Source: Comamonadaceae bacterium 2PF
GTDB lineage: Bacteria; Pseudomonadota; Gammaproteobacteria; Burkholderiales; Burkholderiaceae_C
Length of the DNA: 55,358 nucleotides
Direction: 5' to 3'
Assembly: GCA_005502875.1 (NCBI GenBank)
Contig: SCMV01000028.1
Location: forward strand, 1 to 55,358
Below are positions 1 to 8,654 of this stretch, in pieces (position 1 is the stretch's first letter; every line of letters starts with the position of its first letter). The position numbers and the translations under genes were made by a program. A model generated the notes under the pieces. That model saw only the letters and a list, made by a program, of their open reading frames with translations. It had not been told where the DNA came from and did not search any database.

Positions 1-208
1 CGTAAGGGGCAGCAGCGCTCATGGGTGGTGGGTGTTGGCCGGATGTGAAAACGCATCGGGGAAACCCGGTGGTTGACGCGCACGTCACCACCGAAGCTCG
101 CCACGCATCATCGCCGATCCGGGGGCTTTTTCCCCTAAGCTGTCGGGTCTTTCCGACTGACCCGGTCGGCCCCTGCCCACACCCCGTGTAGCCCTTGCTT
201 CGCCAGCC

Positions 209-3200
209 GTGAGCGCCGTGATCCCAACAACCGAGCCCACCTCCGGCGCCCCTGGCCTGCCCCCGACGCCCGCGCTGGGGCGCTTCGGGCCGCTCGCTTT
301 CTCGGTGGCGGCCATCGCGGCCATCAGCATGGGCCTGATCGCCTGGTCGCACGTGGGCTGGAACCGCTTGCAGCAACGCGCCCACGCCTTCGACACCCGC
401 TTGCTCGAAGCCCGCCAGGAAGCGCGCCACACCCGGTGGCTGCACACGCTCTCCAGCGCGACGGCCATCCCTGTGGACTCGCTGACCGCGCCCCTGCACC
501 GCGCCGAAACCGTGTTGGTGGGCCTGCAGGACCAGGCACCGGAGATCACGCAGCAGCCCCTGCAACGCGCCCGCGAATCGCTGCAACGCGCCGCGTCCGT
601 GGCCCACGACCCCAAGGCCCTGCTCGCGGCCCTGCAGGCGGTCGATCAGACCCTGGACCACACCACCACCCAATGGGAGGTCGCACTCGACCAGGCCACG
701 CGCGACCAGCATCGCCTGGACCGCCTCAACGTCGGCCTGGTCGGCGGCCTGACCTTGCTGCTGCTGACGCTCATGGCTCGCGCGCACCGACAACGCGAGC
801 AAGCGATCCGCAAGCTGGGCACGCGCGAGGCCCAGCTCACCGCCTTCGCCGAGGCCCTGCCCGATCTGGCGTTCCGCATGGACTCGCAAGGCCACTACCT
901 CGACATCTACGGCAACAACCTGCCGCTGCTGGGGCGCCCCGTTGACGAGCTCATCGGTCGGCGCCTGCACGACCTCTTCCCCTGGGAGATGGCCGAGCGC
1001 TTTTTGGGCGTGCTGCGCCAGAGCCTGGGCACGCGGCGCTCGCAAACGCTGTCGTTTTCGGTGCCCGTCAACGGCAGCTTGCTGCACTTCGACAGCCGCT
1101 GCGCGCCCGTGGGCGAGACCGACCAGGTCGTCTGGATGATCTGGGACACCACCGCGCGCCGCCAGACCGAACGCCGCCTGCGCCGCAAGACGCGCATGTA
1201 CGACTTCCTCAGCCACGTCAACCAGGCCATGGTGCGCTCGCAGGGTCTGCCCACCTTGCTGACCCATGTCTGCGACGTGGCGGTGCAGCACGGTCAGTTC
1301 CGCAAGGCCTGGGTGGCGCTGTTCGATGACCCTGCGCAGCCACGCTCGCTGCGCTGCACCGCCGAGTCAGGTGACCCACGCCCCGGCCGCGCCCAGCTCG
1401 ACTTCGAGCTGCCACCCGAATCGGCCCTCGGCCCGGTCGATGACCCGCTCACCCGCAGCCTGCGCGAAGGCCTGACCTACCGCACCGCTCTGCTGGACAC
1501 GCACACCAGCGCGCCGGCCTGGGTGCACGAAGCGGTGCAGGCCGGCTCGCCTGGCTGCGTGCTCGTGCCCCTGCGCCAGGAGCAGGTCCTCGTCGGCCAC
1601 CTGATCCTGCTGGGCAAGCGCGTGGACGACAGCGACCCCGACGAGCTCGCCCTCTTCCAGGACCTGTCCTCCGACCTGTCCTTCGCACTGACCATGCTGC
1701 ACCGCGAGGCCCTGCGCAACCAGGCAGAGCAGCGCATCCGCCTGCATGCCGCCGCGCTGGAAAGCACCCAGGACGGCATGATGGTGATGTCGCTCGACGA
1801 GGGCCTTGTGTCCGTCAACCCCGCCTTCACCAGCCTGACCGGCTACGAAGAGCACGAGGTCATCGGCCGCACGCCCGAGTTCCTGCTGACCGACCAGCCC
1901 GCCGAGACCTTCGCGAGCTTCCGAGACGAGATCATCCGCTGCGGCCACTGGCAGGGCGAGGTCTGGTTCAAGCACCGCGATGGCGAGCCCTTCATGACGC
2001 AGCTCTCGCTGAGCGCCGTGCACAGCACGCAGGGCGAGCCCACGCACTTCGTCGGTGTGTTCACCGACATCACCCCGCTCAAGCAGACCGAAGAGCGCCT
2101 GGCCCGCATGGCCCACTACGACCCGCTGACCGAGCTGCCCAACCGGGTGCTCATCCGCCAGCGCCTGGCCCACGCCATCAACCTGGCGCAGCGCCACCAC
2201 ACGCTGGTGGGCGTCGTCTTCATCGACCTGGACAACTTCAAGACCGTCAACGACGGCCTGGGCCACGCCGCCGGCGACAGCCTGCTCAAGCAGGTGGCGC
2301 AGCGCCTGAACCTGCGCGTGCGCCAGGAAGACACCCTGGGCCGCCTGGCCGGTGACGAGTTCGTGCTGATCCTCGAACACCTGCGCCACCCCCAGCAGGC
2401 AGGGCTGGTGGCCTCCGCCATCCTCGAGACGCTCAGCCAGCCCTTCACACTCGACGGCGGCCAGCAGGTCTACGTGCGCGCCTCCATCGGCATCAGCATG
2501 TACCCCGACGACGGCCAGGACGAGTCCGAGCTCGTGCGCAACGCCGACGCGGCCATGTACGACTCCAAGCGGCGCGGCCGCAACGCCTTCAGCTTCTACA
2601 CCCAGTCCTTCACCACCGACGCCACCGAGCGCCTGCGCCTGGAGACGCTGCTGCGCCGCGCCGTCGAAGAGCGCGCCTTCACGCTGCACTACCAGCCCAT
2701 GGTGCGCCTGCGCGACCGCCGCGTGACCGCCGTCGAGGCCCTGGTGCGCCTGGCGCCCGCCGCCTACGACGGCCAGGCCTCGCCGCTCGGCCCCAACCAG
2801 TTCATCCCGGTCATGGAAGAGACCGGCATGATCGAAGCGCTCAGCGAATGGGTCATGGAAGAAGCCTGTCGCCAGGGCCGCGCCTGGCTCGACCAGGGGC
2901 TGGACTTCGGCCGCATGGCCATCAACCTGTCGCCGGCCGAGATCCGGCGTGGCCGCGTGGTCGAGCGCCTGACGGCCATCCTGGTGCGCACCGGCCTGCC
3001 GCCTGAACGGCTGGAAATCGAGATCACCGAAAGCGGCCTGATGGAGTCGGGTGCGGGCGTCGAGCAGTTCCTGCAAACCCTGCACAGCATGGGCGTGCAC
3101 CTGAGCATCGACGACTTCGGCACCGGCTACTCCTCGCTGGCCTACCTCAAACGCTTCCCGGTCCAGCAGCTCAAGATCGACCGCAGCTTCGTGCAGGACC

Positions 3201-3406
3201 TGCCCAGCAACGACAGCGACGGCCAGCTCGTCAGCACCATGATCTCGATGGCGCGCGGCCTGAAGCTGCACGTGGTCGCCGAAGGCGTGGAAATGCCAGA
3301 CCAGGAGGCCTTCCTGAGCAGTCTGGGCTGCGACGTGGCGCAAGGCTTCCTCTACAGCCGACCGGTGCCGGCCGAGCAGATCGCGGCCATGCTCTCGCGC
3401 GGTTGA
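209..3406 (+). CDS. PAS/GAF-containing GGDEF-EAL cyclic-di-GMP signalling protein
   Basis: 1065 aa membrane sensor that probably makes or, more likely, breaks down cyclic-di-GMP. Two hydrophobic segments (about residues 27-46 and 174-190) bracket a periplasmic stretch. They are followed by a PAS-like domain (about 205-320), a GAF-like domain (about 335-490), a second PAS domain (about 510-630), GGDEF (about 635-800) and EAL (about 820-1060). The cyclase signature reads AGDEF (714-718) rather than GGDEF. The EAL signature is intact (843-845), with DDFGTGYSSL starting at 968, the KIDRSF segment and a late VAEGVE motif. Family knowledge suggests phosphodiesterase activity is likely, while cyclase activity cannot be judged from sequence. 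The signal sensed is unknown. The GTG or ATG start is not sharply defined by a ribosome site. Confidence 0.9.
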   Translation: MSAVIPTTEPTSGAPGLPPTPALGRFGPLAFSVAAIAAISMGLIAWSHVGWNRLQQRAHAFDTRLLEARQEARHTRWLHTLSSATAIPVDSLTAPLHRAETVLVGLQDQAPEITQQPLQRARESLQRAASVAHDPKALLAALQAVDQTLDHTTTQWEVALDQATRDQHRLDRLNVGLVGGLTLLLLTLMARAHRQREQAIRKLGTREAQLTAFAEALPDLAFRMDSQGHYLDIYGNNLPLLGRPVDELIGRRLHDLFPWEMAERFLGVLRQSLGTRRSQTLSFSVPVNGSLLHFDSRCAPVGETDQVVWMIWDTTARRQTERRLRRKTRMYDFLSHVNQAMVRSQGLPTLLTHVCDVAVQHGQFRKAWVALFDDPAQPRSLRCTAESGDPRPGRAQLDFELPPESALGPVDDPLTRSLREGLTYRTALLDTHTSAPAWVHEAVQAGSPGCVLVPLRQEQVLVGHLILLGKRVDDSDPDELALFQDLSSDLSFALTMLHREALRNQAEQRIRLHAAALESTQDGMMVMSLDEGLVSVNPAFTSLTGYEEHEVIGRTPEFLLTDQPAETFASFRDEIIRCGHWQGEVWFKHRDGEPFMTQLSLSAVHSTQGEPTHFVGVFTDITPLKQTEERLARMAHYDPLTELPNRVLIRQRLAHAINLAQRHHTLVGVVFIDLDNFKTVNDGLGHAAGDSLLKQVAQRLNLRVRQEDTLGRLAGDEFVLILEHLRHPQQAGLVASAILETLSQPFTLDGGQQVYVRASIGISMYPDDGQDESELVRNADAAMYDSKRRGRNAFSFYTQSFTTDATERLRLETLLRRAVEERAFTLHYQPMVRLRDRRVTAVEALVRLAPAAYDGQASPLGPNQFIPVMEETGMIEALSEWVMEEACRQGRAWLDQGLDFGRMAINLSPAEIRRGRVVERLTAILVRTGLPPERLEIEITESGLMESGAGVEQFLQTLHSMGVHLSIDDFGTGYSSLAYLKRFPVQQLKIDRSFVQDLPSNDSDGQLVSTMISMARGLKLHVVAEGVEMPDQEAFLSSLGCDVAQGFLYSRPVPAEQIAAMLSRG

Positions 3407-3503
3407 ACGGCGCGACGGAAAGCCCCCACGGCAGGCTCGCCAGCAAAAAAAGCACGATCGTTCGATAATGCCCGCTCTGCAGTCATCCGCCAAAGAGCGC
3501 CCC

Positions 3504-4352
3504 ATGAGCGACACCACCACGGCTTCTGTCATCACCCCGCTATCCCAGCTGCTGTCGAGCCGCCAGCGCCTGGACGCGCCCGCGCCCCGCATCCGCTTTC
3601 ACGTCACCCCCGACTGGCAGCAAGGCCGCACCACCTTCGGCGGTTTGCTGTCGGTGCTCGTCGTGCAAGCCATGCGCGACGCGTGCGGCGCCGACTGGCC
3701 CTTGCGCGCGCTGCAAACCAACTTCGTCGGCCCGGTCGCTCCTGGCGCCTTCGACGTCGAGGTCACCCTGCTGCGCCAAGGCAAGAACATCCGCCAGGTG
3801 CAGGCCCGCGTGACTCAGCCCGATGCCAACGGCGTCGAGCAAACCGGCGGCGTGCTGCTGGGGGTCTTCGGCACGGGCCGCGAATCGGGCCTGCCCGAGC
3901 TGCGCCCCGAACAACAGCCTGCGACCAAGGACATCGCCAGCGCGTTCCAGTGGCCTTACGTGCCCAACCTGACCCCTGCTTTCACCCAGCACCTGGAGTT
4001 CCGTCAGGCCGAAGGCGGCTTGCCCTTCACCGGCTCCGATGAATGGCACAGCCGCGTCTACACGCGACTGAACGCGGTTGAAGGGGTCGACAGCGAGCTG
4101 CAAGCCGTGATGCTGGCCGATGCGGGCCCCACCCCGGCGCTGGCCCGCCTGCGAGGCTTCGCCCCGGCGTCTTCGGTGTCCTGGGCCCTGGAGCTGCGCC
4201 CGGTCACGGTCGGCGACGCCACAGGCTTTTGGCGCATGGACAAGGAAGCCCTGGCCACCGGCGAGGGCTACGTCAACGAAAAGACCACGCTGTGGACGCC
4301 AGAGGGGCAGATGGCCGCACTGGGCTACCAGGTCGTCGCGGTGTACGGCTGA
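3504..4352 (+). CDS. acyl-CoA thioesterase-like (hotdog fold) protein
   Basis: 282 aa protein resembling the TesB-type double-hotdog acyl-CoA thioesterases, which hydrolyse acyl-CoA to free acid and CoA. The N-terminal half carries the typical GRTTFGGLLSVLVVQAM helix region and the C-terminal half a second hotdog ending in EGYVNEKTTLWTPEGQ. No signal peptide is seen, so the protein is cytoplasmic. An in-frame ATG at 3468 would add 12 residues; the start at 3504 (MSDTTTAS) looks more natural, but neither has a strong ribosome site. The next gene starts 2 bases after the stop, which suggests co-transcription with the chromate transporter genes. Substrate unknown. Confidence 0.75.
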   Translation: MSDTTTASVITPLSQLLSSRQRLDAPAPRIRFHVTPDWQQGRTTFGGLLSVLVVQAMRDACGADWPLRALQTNFVGPVAPGAFDVEVTLLRQGKNIRQVQARVTQPDANGVEQTGGVLLGVFGTGRESGLPELRPEQQPATKDIASAFQWPYVPNLTPAFTQHLEFRQAEGGLPFTGSDEWHSRVYTRLNAVEGVDSELQAVMLADAGPTPALARLRGFAPASSVSWALELRPVTVGDATGFWRMDKEALATGEGYVNEKTTLWTPEGQMAALGYQVVAVYG

Positions 4353-4354
4353 GC

Positions 4355-5032
4355 ATGACCGAGCACGCGGCCACACAGGACGGCATTCGCCCGGGCCCGG
4401 CCTCGCTCACCGAGCTGTTCGTGGCCTTCACCTTGCTGGCCCTGCAGGGCTTCGGCGGGGTGCTGGCCGTGGCCCAACGCGAGCTGTGTGAACGCCGAGC
4501 CTGGCTGACCCCGCGCGAATTCATCGACCTGCTGGCCACCGCCCAGGTGCTGCCCGGCCCCAACGTGTGCAACCTGTCGCTGATGATCGGTGACCGCTTT
4601 TTCGGCTGGCGCGGCGCCTGCGTGGCCCTGGCCGGCATGATCGCCGCGCCCATGGCCCTGTTGCTGTTGCTGGCCTGGGGCCTGGGACACGCCAGCCAGG
4701 CGCCACAGGCTGCAGGCTGGATCCGCGGTGCGCTGACGGGCATCGCCGCCGTGGCGGCGGGTCAGATCATCGGCACCGTCCTCAAACTCTCTGCGCCCTT
4801 GCGCGAGCACGAGTTGGGTGCACCGGCCTGCGCCGCGCTGGCCGCGCTCGCCTTTGCCGGCATGGTGTGGCTGCGCTGGCCCCTGTTGTGGGTGCTGCTG
4901 GGCCTGGGCGGGCTCACCTGCGTGGCCACCTGGTTCATCCTGCGCCGGCAAGCCACGTCCGGACCGGTCGGCGCGGACGCCGCAGAGGGCGGCCGCGCCC
5001 CGGGCGAACACCCGGACAAGGACCCCGCATGA
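4355..5032 (+). CDS. chromate transporter, first half (CHR domain)
   Basis: 225 aa integral membrane protein of the short-chain CHR family, which exports chromate or related anions. The signature is FVAFTLLALQGFGG near the N terminus, followed by LTPREFIDLLATAQVLPGPN, then four to five hydrophobic segments. It starts 2 bases after the thioesterase stop, and its own stop overlaps the start of the second half (ATGA at 5029-5032). In this family, short-chain proteins come as adjacent pairs that work together, which fits here. The real substrate (chromate, sulfate or another anion) cannot be told from sequence. Confidence 0.85.
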   Translation: MTEHAATQDGIRPGPASLTELFVAFTLLALQGFGGVLAVAQRELCERRAWLTPREFIDLLATAQVLPGPNVCNLSLMIGDRFFGWRGACVALAGMIAAPMALLLLLAWGLGHASQAPQAAGWIRGALTGIAAVAAGQIIGTVLKLSAPLREHELGAPACAALAALAFAGMVWLRWPLLWVLLGLGGLTCVATWFILRRQATSGPVGADAAEGGRAPGEHPDKDPA

Positions 5033-5604
5033 GCGGCTGGCAGCAGACCCTTGCGCAGGCCCTGGATCAGGCCCTGATCCAACGCGACACCTGGTGGACG
5101 CTGTTCAGCCATTTCCTGGCCCTGTCTTTGATGTCGATCGGCGGGGCCATCACGCTGGTGCCCGACATGCACCGACGCCTGGTCGACGGCGACCACCTGC
5201 TCACCGATGCCGACTTCACCGGCTCCATCGCCCTGGCTCAGGCAGCGCCCGGCCCCAACGTGCTCTTCGTGGCCTTGATGGGCTGGCACAGCGCGGGTCT
5301 GGGCGGAGCGCTGGCGAGCATGCTGGGCATCATGCTGCCCTCCACCACCTTGGCCCTGGCGGTGTCGCGCTGGGTCGCCACGCGCCGAGACTGGCTGAGC
5401 GTTCGCGCCTTCCAGGCAGGCATGACGCCAGTCACCGTCGGCTTGTTGCTGGCCACTGGCTGGTTGCTCATGCCCCACCCCGGAGAGCACCTCAGGGCCT
5501 GGCTCCTCGCCGTCGCCGTGGCCATCGTTGTCTGGCGCACCCGCGTCCGGTTGATCTGGCTGGTGGGCGCTGGCGCCTTGCTGGGCGGGCTCGGCTGGGT
5601 CTGA
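5029..5604 (+). CDS. chromate transporter, second half (CHR domain)
   Basis: 191 aa membrane protein, partner of the preceding CHR protein. It repeats the same domain plan: LFSHFLALSLMSIGGA, then LTDADFTGSIALAQAAPGPN, then hydrophobic helices to the C terminus. The ATG overlaps the upstream stop by the ATGA arrangement, so translation is probably coupled and the two subunits are made in equal amounts. The two halves are expected to lie in opposite membrane orientations, as described for paired short-chain CHR proteins. Confidence 0.85.
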   Translation: MSGWQQTLAQALDQALIQRDTWWTLFSHFLALSLMSIGGAITLVPDMHRRLVDGDHLLTDADFTGSIALAQAAPGPNVLFVALMGWHSAGLGGALASMLGIMLPSTTLALAVSRWVATRRDWLSVRAFQAGMTPVTVGLLLATGWLLMPHPGEHLRAWLLAVAVAIVVWRTRVRLIWLVGAGALLGGLGWV

Positions 5605-5652
5605 AGCCACGAACGCCCCCACGCAACGTCCCCACACACATCACCCCACACC

Positions 5653-5937
5653 ATGTCCAGCCCACCAGACATCGACATCCAGCACCGCCCCGAGCAAGGC
5701 CGTTTCGAGGCCACCGTCGAGGGCCTGCGCTGCGAGCTCGACTACCGACTCAGCCCCGGTCGCATGCACATCACGCACACCGGCGTGCCCAGCCCCCTGG
5801 AGGGACGCGGCATCGCTGCGGCATTGGTCCAGCACGCCCTCACCTGGGCGCGCCAGGAACAGCTGAAAGTGGAGCCGGTGTGCAGCTACGTGGCCGTCTA
5901 CCTGCGCCGCCACCCCGAGTGGCACGACCTGCGCTGA
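5653..5937 (+). CDS. small GNAT-like N-acetyltransferase (YjdJ/NATD1 type)
   Basis: 94 aa protein of the minimal GNAT fold. The acetyl-CoA binding loop is visible as PLEGRGIAAALVQHAL (about residues 55-70), followed by a conserved C-terminal segment CSYVAVYLRRHPEW. Length and motifs match the small YjdJ/NATD1-like group, whose substrate is poorly known. It lies 48 bases after the chromate transporter pair and converges on the exosortase gene. Confidence 0.75.
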   Translation: MSSPPDIDIQHRPEQGRFEATVEGLRCELDYRLSPGRMHITHTGVPSPLEGRGIAAALVQHALTWARQEQLKVEPVCSYVAVYLRRHPEWHDLR

Positions 5938-5951
5938 GGCCAACAGCCACC

Positions 5952-5971
5952 GCACGCAGCGGACTGCGTGC
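5952..5971. terminator. hairpin between convergent genes
   Basis: An 8-bp perfect stem (GCACGCAG / CTGCGTGC, loop CGGA) lies between the GNAT gene and the exosortase gene, which converge here. There is no T-tract on either side, so it is at best a weak or factor-assisted terminator. Confidence 0.35.
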
Positions 5972-5988
5972 CCGCGCGAGCACTCGGC

Positions 5989-7599
5989 TCAGGAGCCGCC
6001 TGCGCCAGCACGCGCGCCAGTCGTGCGCCGGCGCTGCGCATCATCCTGAGCCTGATCCAGCGCCCGGACAAACGCAGCCTGCAGACGCCAGGCCGCCTCG
6101 GCATCGTCCCCCAGTGAAGACACCCGCACCAGCAAGCCATCGTCGATGCCACGCCCTTTGAGGCCCGCAGCGACCTGGTCCAGCTTGAACCGGACCTCAT
6201 CGGTGACCAGCTGATCGCCCAACAAGCGCCAATAGGTGATGGGCTCCTGCCGATCAGGCATGGTCGCCACCAAGCGCTTGACCCTCAGGACATGCCCGGG
6301 CAAGTCGACCTCGCCGGCGCTCACGGGGCCCACCTCAAAGCCGCCGGCCTTGTAGCAAACCTCGGGGCGGTGCATCTGCAGGCCAACCGACTGCTGGCGG
6401 CCGTAGGCCACCGACAGCATGACGCGCTCGCCTGCCGGGTTCACGTACACCCGCTCCAGCACCTGGTCGTACATCTGGAACTTCTTGGCCTGCTCAAAAG
6501 CTGGCCGCACAAAGCCCACGGACACCGGGTCCGGTTGCCACTCGCCCACGCGCTGAGGGAACAACGCCTCCAGCGGCACCAGCGCGCGAGCATTGGCTTG
6601 CGGCGAGGCTTCAGGTCTGGCCAGGTGGGCCAGCCCGGCTGCGGCCAACAGGGACGCCGCCAGCAGCAACGGACGCATCGCCGAAGAGGCCCTGGCCGTC
6701 CGCTCGACTGCGGCCCGCTCAGGAGCGGCCTCGGTGGTCAAAGCCACGTTCACCGCAGCAGGCTGCGCGGGCCCGTCTGGCCAGATCCAGCCCAACACCC
6801 AGTCAACGGTGGCCATCAGCACCAACGCCAATGCAAAAAGCACGATGCCCGCGAAATCGTGGATGAAGCCCTGACCTGCGGCATCGCCGAAGTGATGGGT
6901 CACCAGCACCAGGATCATCACCCTCAGCACGTTGGCCACAAAGGACACGGGCACGGCCATGATCGCCAGCCAGATCGTGCGCCAGCGCGAGGTGTGCCCA
7001 GCCAGGTGGCTGTAGAGCAAGCCCATGGCTTCGAGGATGAACATCGAGTGCAGGCCTGCACAGGCCTCGGCCACCAGCAATTGGTACTGCCCCACGGTCA
7101 GCACCACCCCGCTGCGCCCGATGGGGTAGCCCACGCCAGACAGGATGCCCGCCGCCAGGGCCGACACCGCCTCTTTCAACGGCGCCGTCAGCATCAACAC
7201 CAAACCAAAAGGCAAGGGCATCGCGAACAGGCAGAACAACCAGGCGAACCAGGTGCGGCGCAAACCCGCCCAGCCCCTCGCCAACCAGGTCAGCAGCATC
7301 GCCAACCACCACACCGACAGCAGCTCGATGCGGATGAACTCCTGCGAGCGCCCGAAGGCATAGGCCAGCACACCCAGCCCCCAGGCGAGCCAGAACCAGG
7401 CAGGCCAGGCGCCCTGCGGCGCGCGATCGTCAGGGTGGCGGTGCTTCCACACCAGCCAACCGGCCACGGTCAGCAGCAGCAACTCGTGGCCCTGGCTGAA
7501 GCCAGACCACACGCCGAAGAGAAAATCCCACAGGGTGGGCGCGGCCAGGCACAACCACCCCAGGATCAGGACCGGCAGACCGGCGCGCCCCAACTGCAT
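5989..7599 (-). CDS. xrtB: exosortase B fused to EpsI (XrtB-EpsI fusion)
   Basis: 536 aa membrane protein with two functional parts in one frame. Residues about 1-275 are an exosortase B-like transpeptidase with about eight hydrophobic helices and the expected catalytic triad: Cys180 (in EACAG), Arg226 (in NVLRV) and His247 (in GFIHD). Exosortases cleave PEP-CTERM proteins at the inner membrane and pass them on to the surface. After a linker and one further hydrophobic helix (about 309-324), residues about 345-515 are an EpsI/DUF3485 domain with its HRPEVCY motif (410-416). The ATG at 7597-7599 was chosen because upstream residues are Arg/Pro-rich and lie inside epsD. The gene starts 10 bases after the epsD stop. 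XrtB and EpsI are commonly separate genes, so the fusion is notable. Confidence 0.9.
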   Translation of the reverse strand: MQLGRAGLPVLILGWLCLAAPTLWDFLFGVWSGFSQGHELLLLTVAGWLVWKHRHPDDRAPQGAWPAWFWLAWGLGVLAYAFGRSQEFIRIELLSVWWLAMLLTWLARGWAGLRRTWFAWLFCLFAMPLPFGLVLMLTAPLKEAVSALAAGILSGVGYPIGRSGVVLTVGQYQLLVAEACAGLHSMFILEAMGLLYSHLAGHTSRWRTIWLAIMAVPVSFVANVLRVMILVLVTHHFGDAAGQGFIHDFAGIVLFALALVLMATVDWVLGWIWPDGPAQPAAVNVALTTEAAPERAAVERTARASSAMRPLLLAASLLAAAGLAHLARPEASPQANARALVPLEALFPQRVGEWQPDPVSVGFVRPAFEQAKKFQMYDQVLERVYVNPAGERVMLSVAYGRQQSVGLQMHRPEVCYKAGGFEVGPVSAGEVDLPGHVLRVKRLVATMPDRQEPITYWRLLGDQLVTDEVRFKLDQVAAGLKGRGIDDGLLVRVSSLGDDAEAAWRLQAAFVRALDQAQDDAQRRRTTGARAGAGGS

Positions 7600-7609
7600 G
7601 GCCCAAGCC

Positions 7610-8524
7610 TCAGGGCTGAGAGGCGGACGACGCGGCCTCGGAGGAGCCCGAAGCAGCCGTCGCAGCGCTCGCTGCGGCAGCCGACGTGGCTCGCCGCTCG
7701 ATCTTCGCCTCATCGCGCAGCTTCTTCATGCCCTCCTGGATGGCCTGCTGGCGGGCCTGTCGCACCAGCGCCGCCTGGATGGCCGGCTTGGCTTGGGCCA
7801 GCAGCATTTGCGAATCTTCGGCGGCAATGAGGGTCCACACCACCACCGCGTCGCCCCGGGTGGACGCCAGGGATCGCCCAACGGGCAACTGCGCCAGCTT
7901 GGGCAGCCAGTCCATGGGCACGTTCTCTGCGGCCACGGTGACCCGCTGGGAAGCCTTTCGCAGGCCCTTGGCCGTCAGGTGAAGGTTCAGCGCTTCGAGG
8001 TTGGCCAGCGTCGGCAACTCGCGAACGAGCGCCTCGGCTTCGCTGGCAGAGCCGGGCCTGACCACGGTCTCTTCCAGCTGATACACCTTGCGCTGTGCGA
8101 ACAGCTCGGGGTGCTCGTCGTAGTAGTTGTTGATCGCCGACGTGTCAGGCAGGCGGGCCTTCTCAGCCAACTGATCCTGGAAAGCACGGGCGAGCACCTC
8201 GCGCTGCGCCAGCGCCAACGACTGGATCACCTGCGGCTGCTTGTCGAGGCCAGCTTGCGCCGCCGCCTGGGCAGCGAGTTCCTGCTCGATCAGCACGTCG
8301 AGGGCGCGGTCAGCGGCCTTCTCCCCCCATTGCGCCGCGACCCCAGGCTGGGCCCGCAGCAGGGCCTGAACCTGATGAACGGAAATCTCGCCTTTGTTGA
8401 CCTGGGCCGCGATCTGCGAATCAGCGGCGCCACCGGCACCACCACCTCGGTTGCAGCCCGCCAACGCCAGCATCGCCACCAGGCTCGCGCCCAGCACCAA
8501 CCGTCCCTTGCTCCATCGCACCAT
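7610..8524 (-). CDS. epsD: EpsD-family peptidyl-prolyl isomerase-like lipoprotein
   Basis: 304 aa protein with a lipoprotein signal ending in LALAGC (Cys about residue 24), so it is probably lipid-anchored and periplasmic. The body has the SurA-N/PPIC-like layout of the EpsD family: an N-terminal helical chaperone part with NKGEISVHQVQALL, and a parvulin-like part near 145-245. The C terminus is Ala/Ser-rich. EpsD proteins accompany exosortase B loci, and a role in folding or delivering exported cargo is inferred. A good ribosome site (GAGGTGAAGG) precedes the ATG, and the fused exosortase gene follows after 10 bases. Confidence 0.85.
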   Translation of the reverse strand: MVRWSKGRLVLGASLVAMLALAGCNRGGGAGGAADSQIAAQVNKGEISVHQVQALLRAQPGVAAQWGEKAADRALDVLIEQELAAQAAAQAGLDKQPQVIQSLALAQREVLARAFQDQLAEKARLPDTSAINNYYDEHPELFAQRKVYQLEETVVRPGSASEAEALVRELPTLANLEALNLHLTAKGLRKASQRVTVAAENVPMDWLPKLAQLPVGRSLASTRGDAVVVWTLIAAEDSQMLLAQAKPAIQAALVRQARQQAIQEGMKKLRDEAKIERRATSAAAASAATAASGSSEAASSASQP

Positions 8525-8604
8525 GTGCCTTCACCTCGTTGCCATGACAGCTTGGCATCTTGTCACATGGCGAATCCCGTTGCTCGGTGCGACGTTGCCA
8601 AGAG

Positions 8605-8634
8605 CCAAAGAAAAACGGGCCCGAAGGCCCGTTT
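8605..8634 (-). terminator. intrinsic terminator after the PEP-CTERM gene
   Basis: On the minus strand a 9-bp stem (AAACGGGCC / GGCCCGTTT, loop TTCG) is followed by a T-rich run. It sits 20 bases beyond the PEP-CTERM stop and before epsD, so most transcripts of the cargo gene should end here. Confidence 0.8.
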
Positions 8635-8654
8635 CATCGAACATCAAGCTGAGA

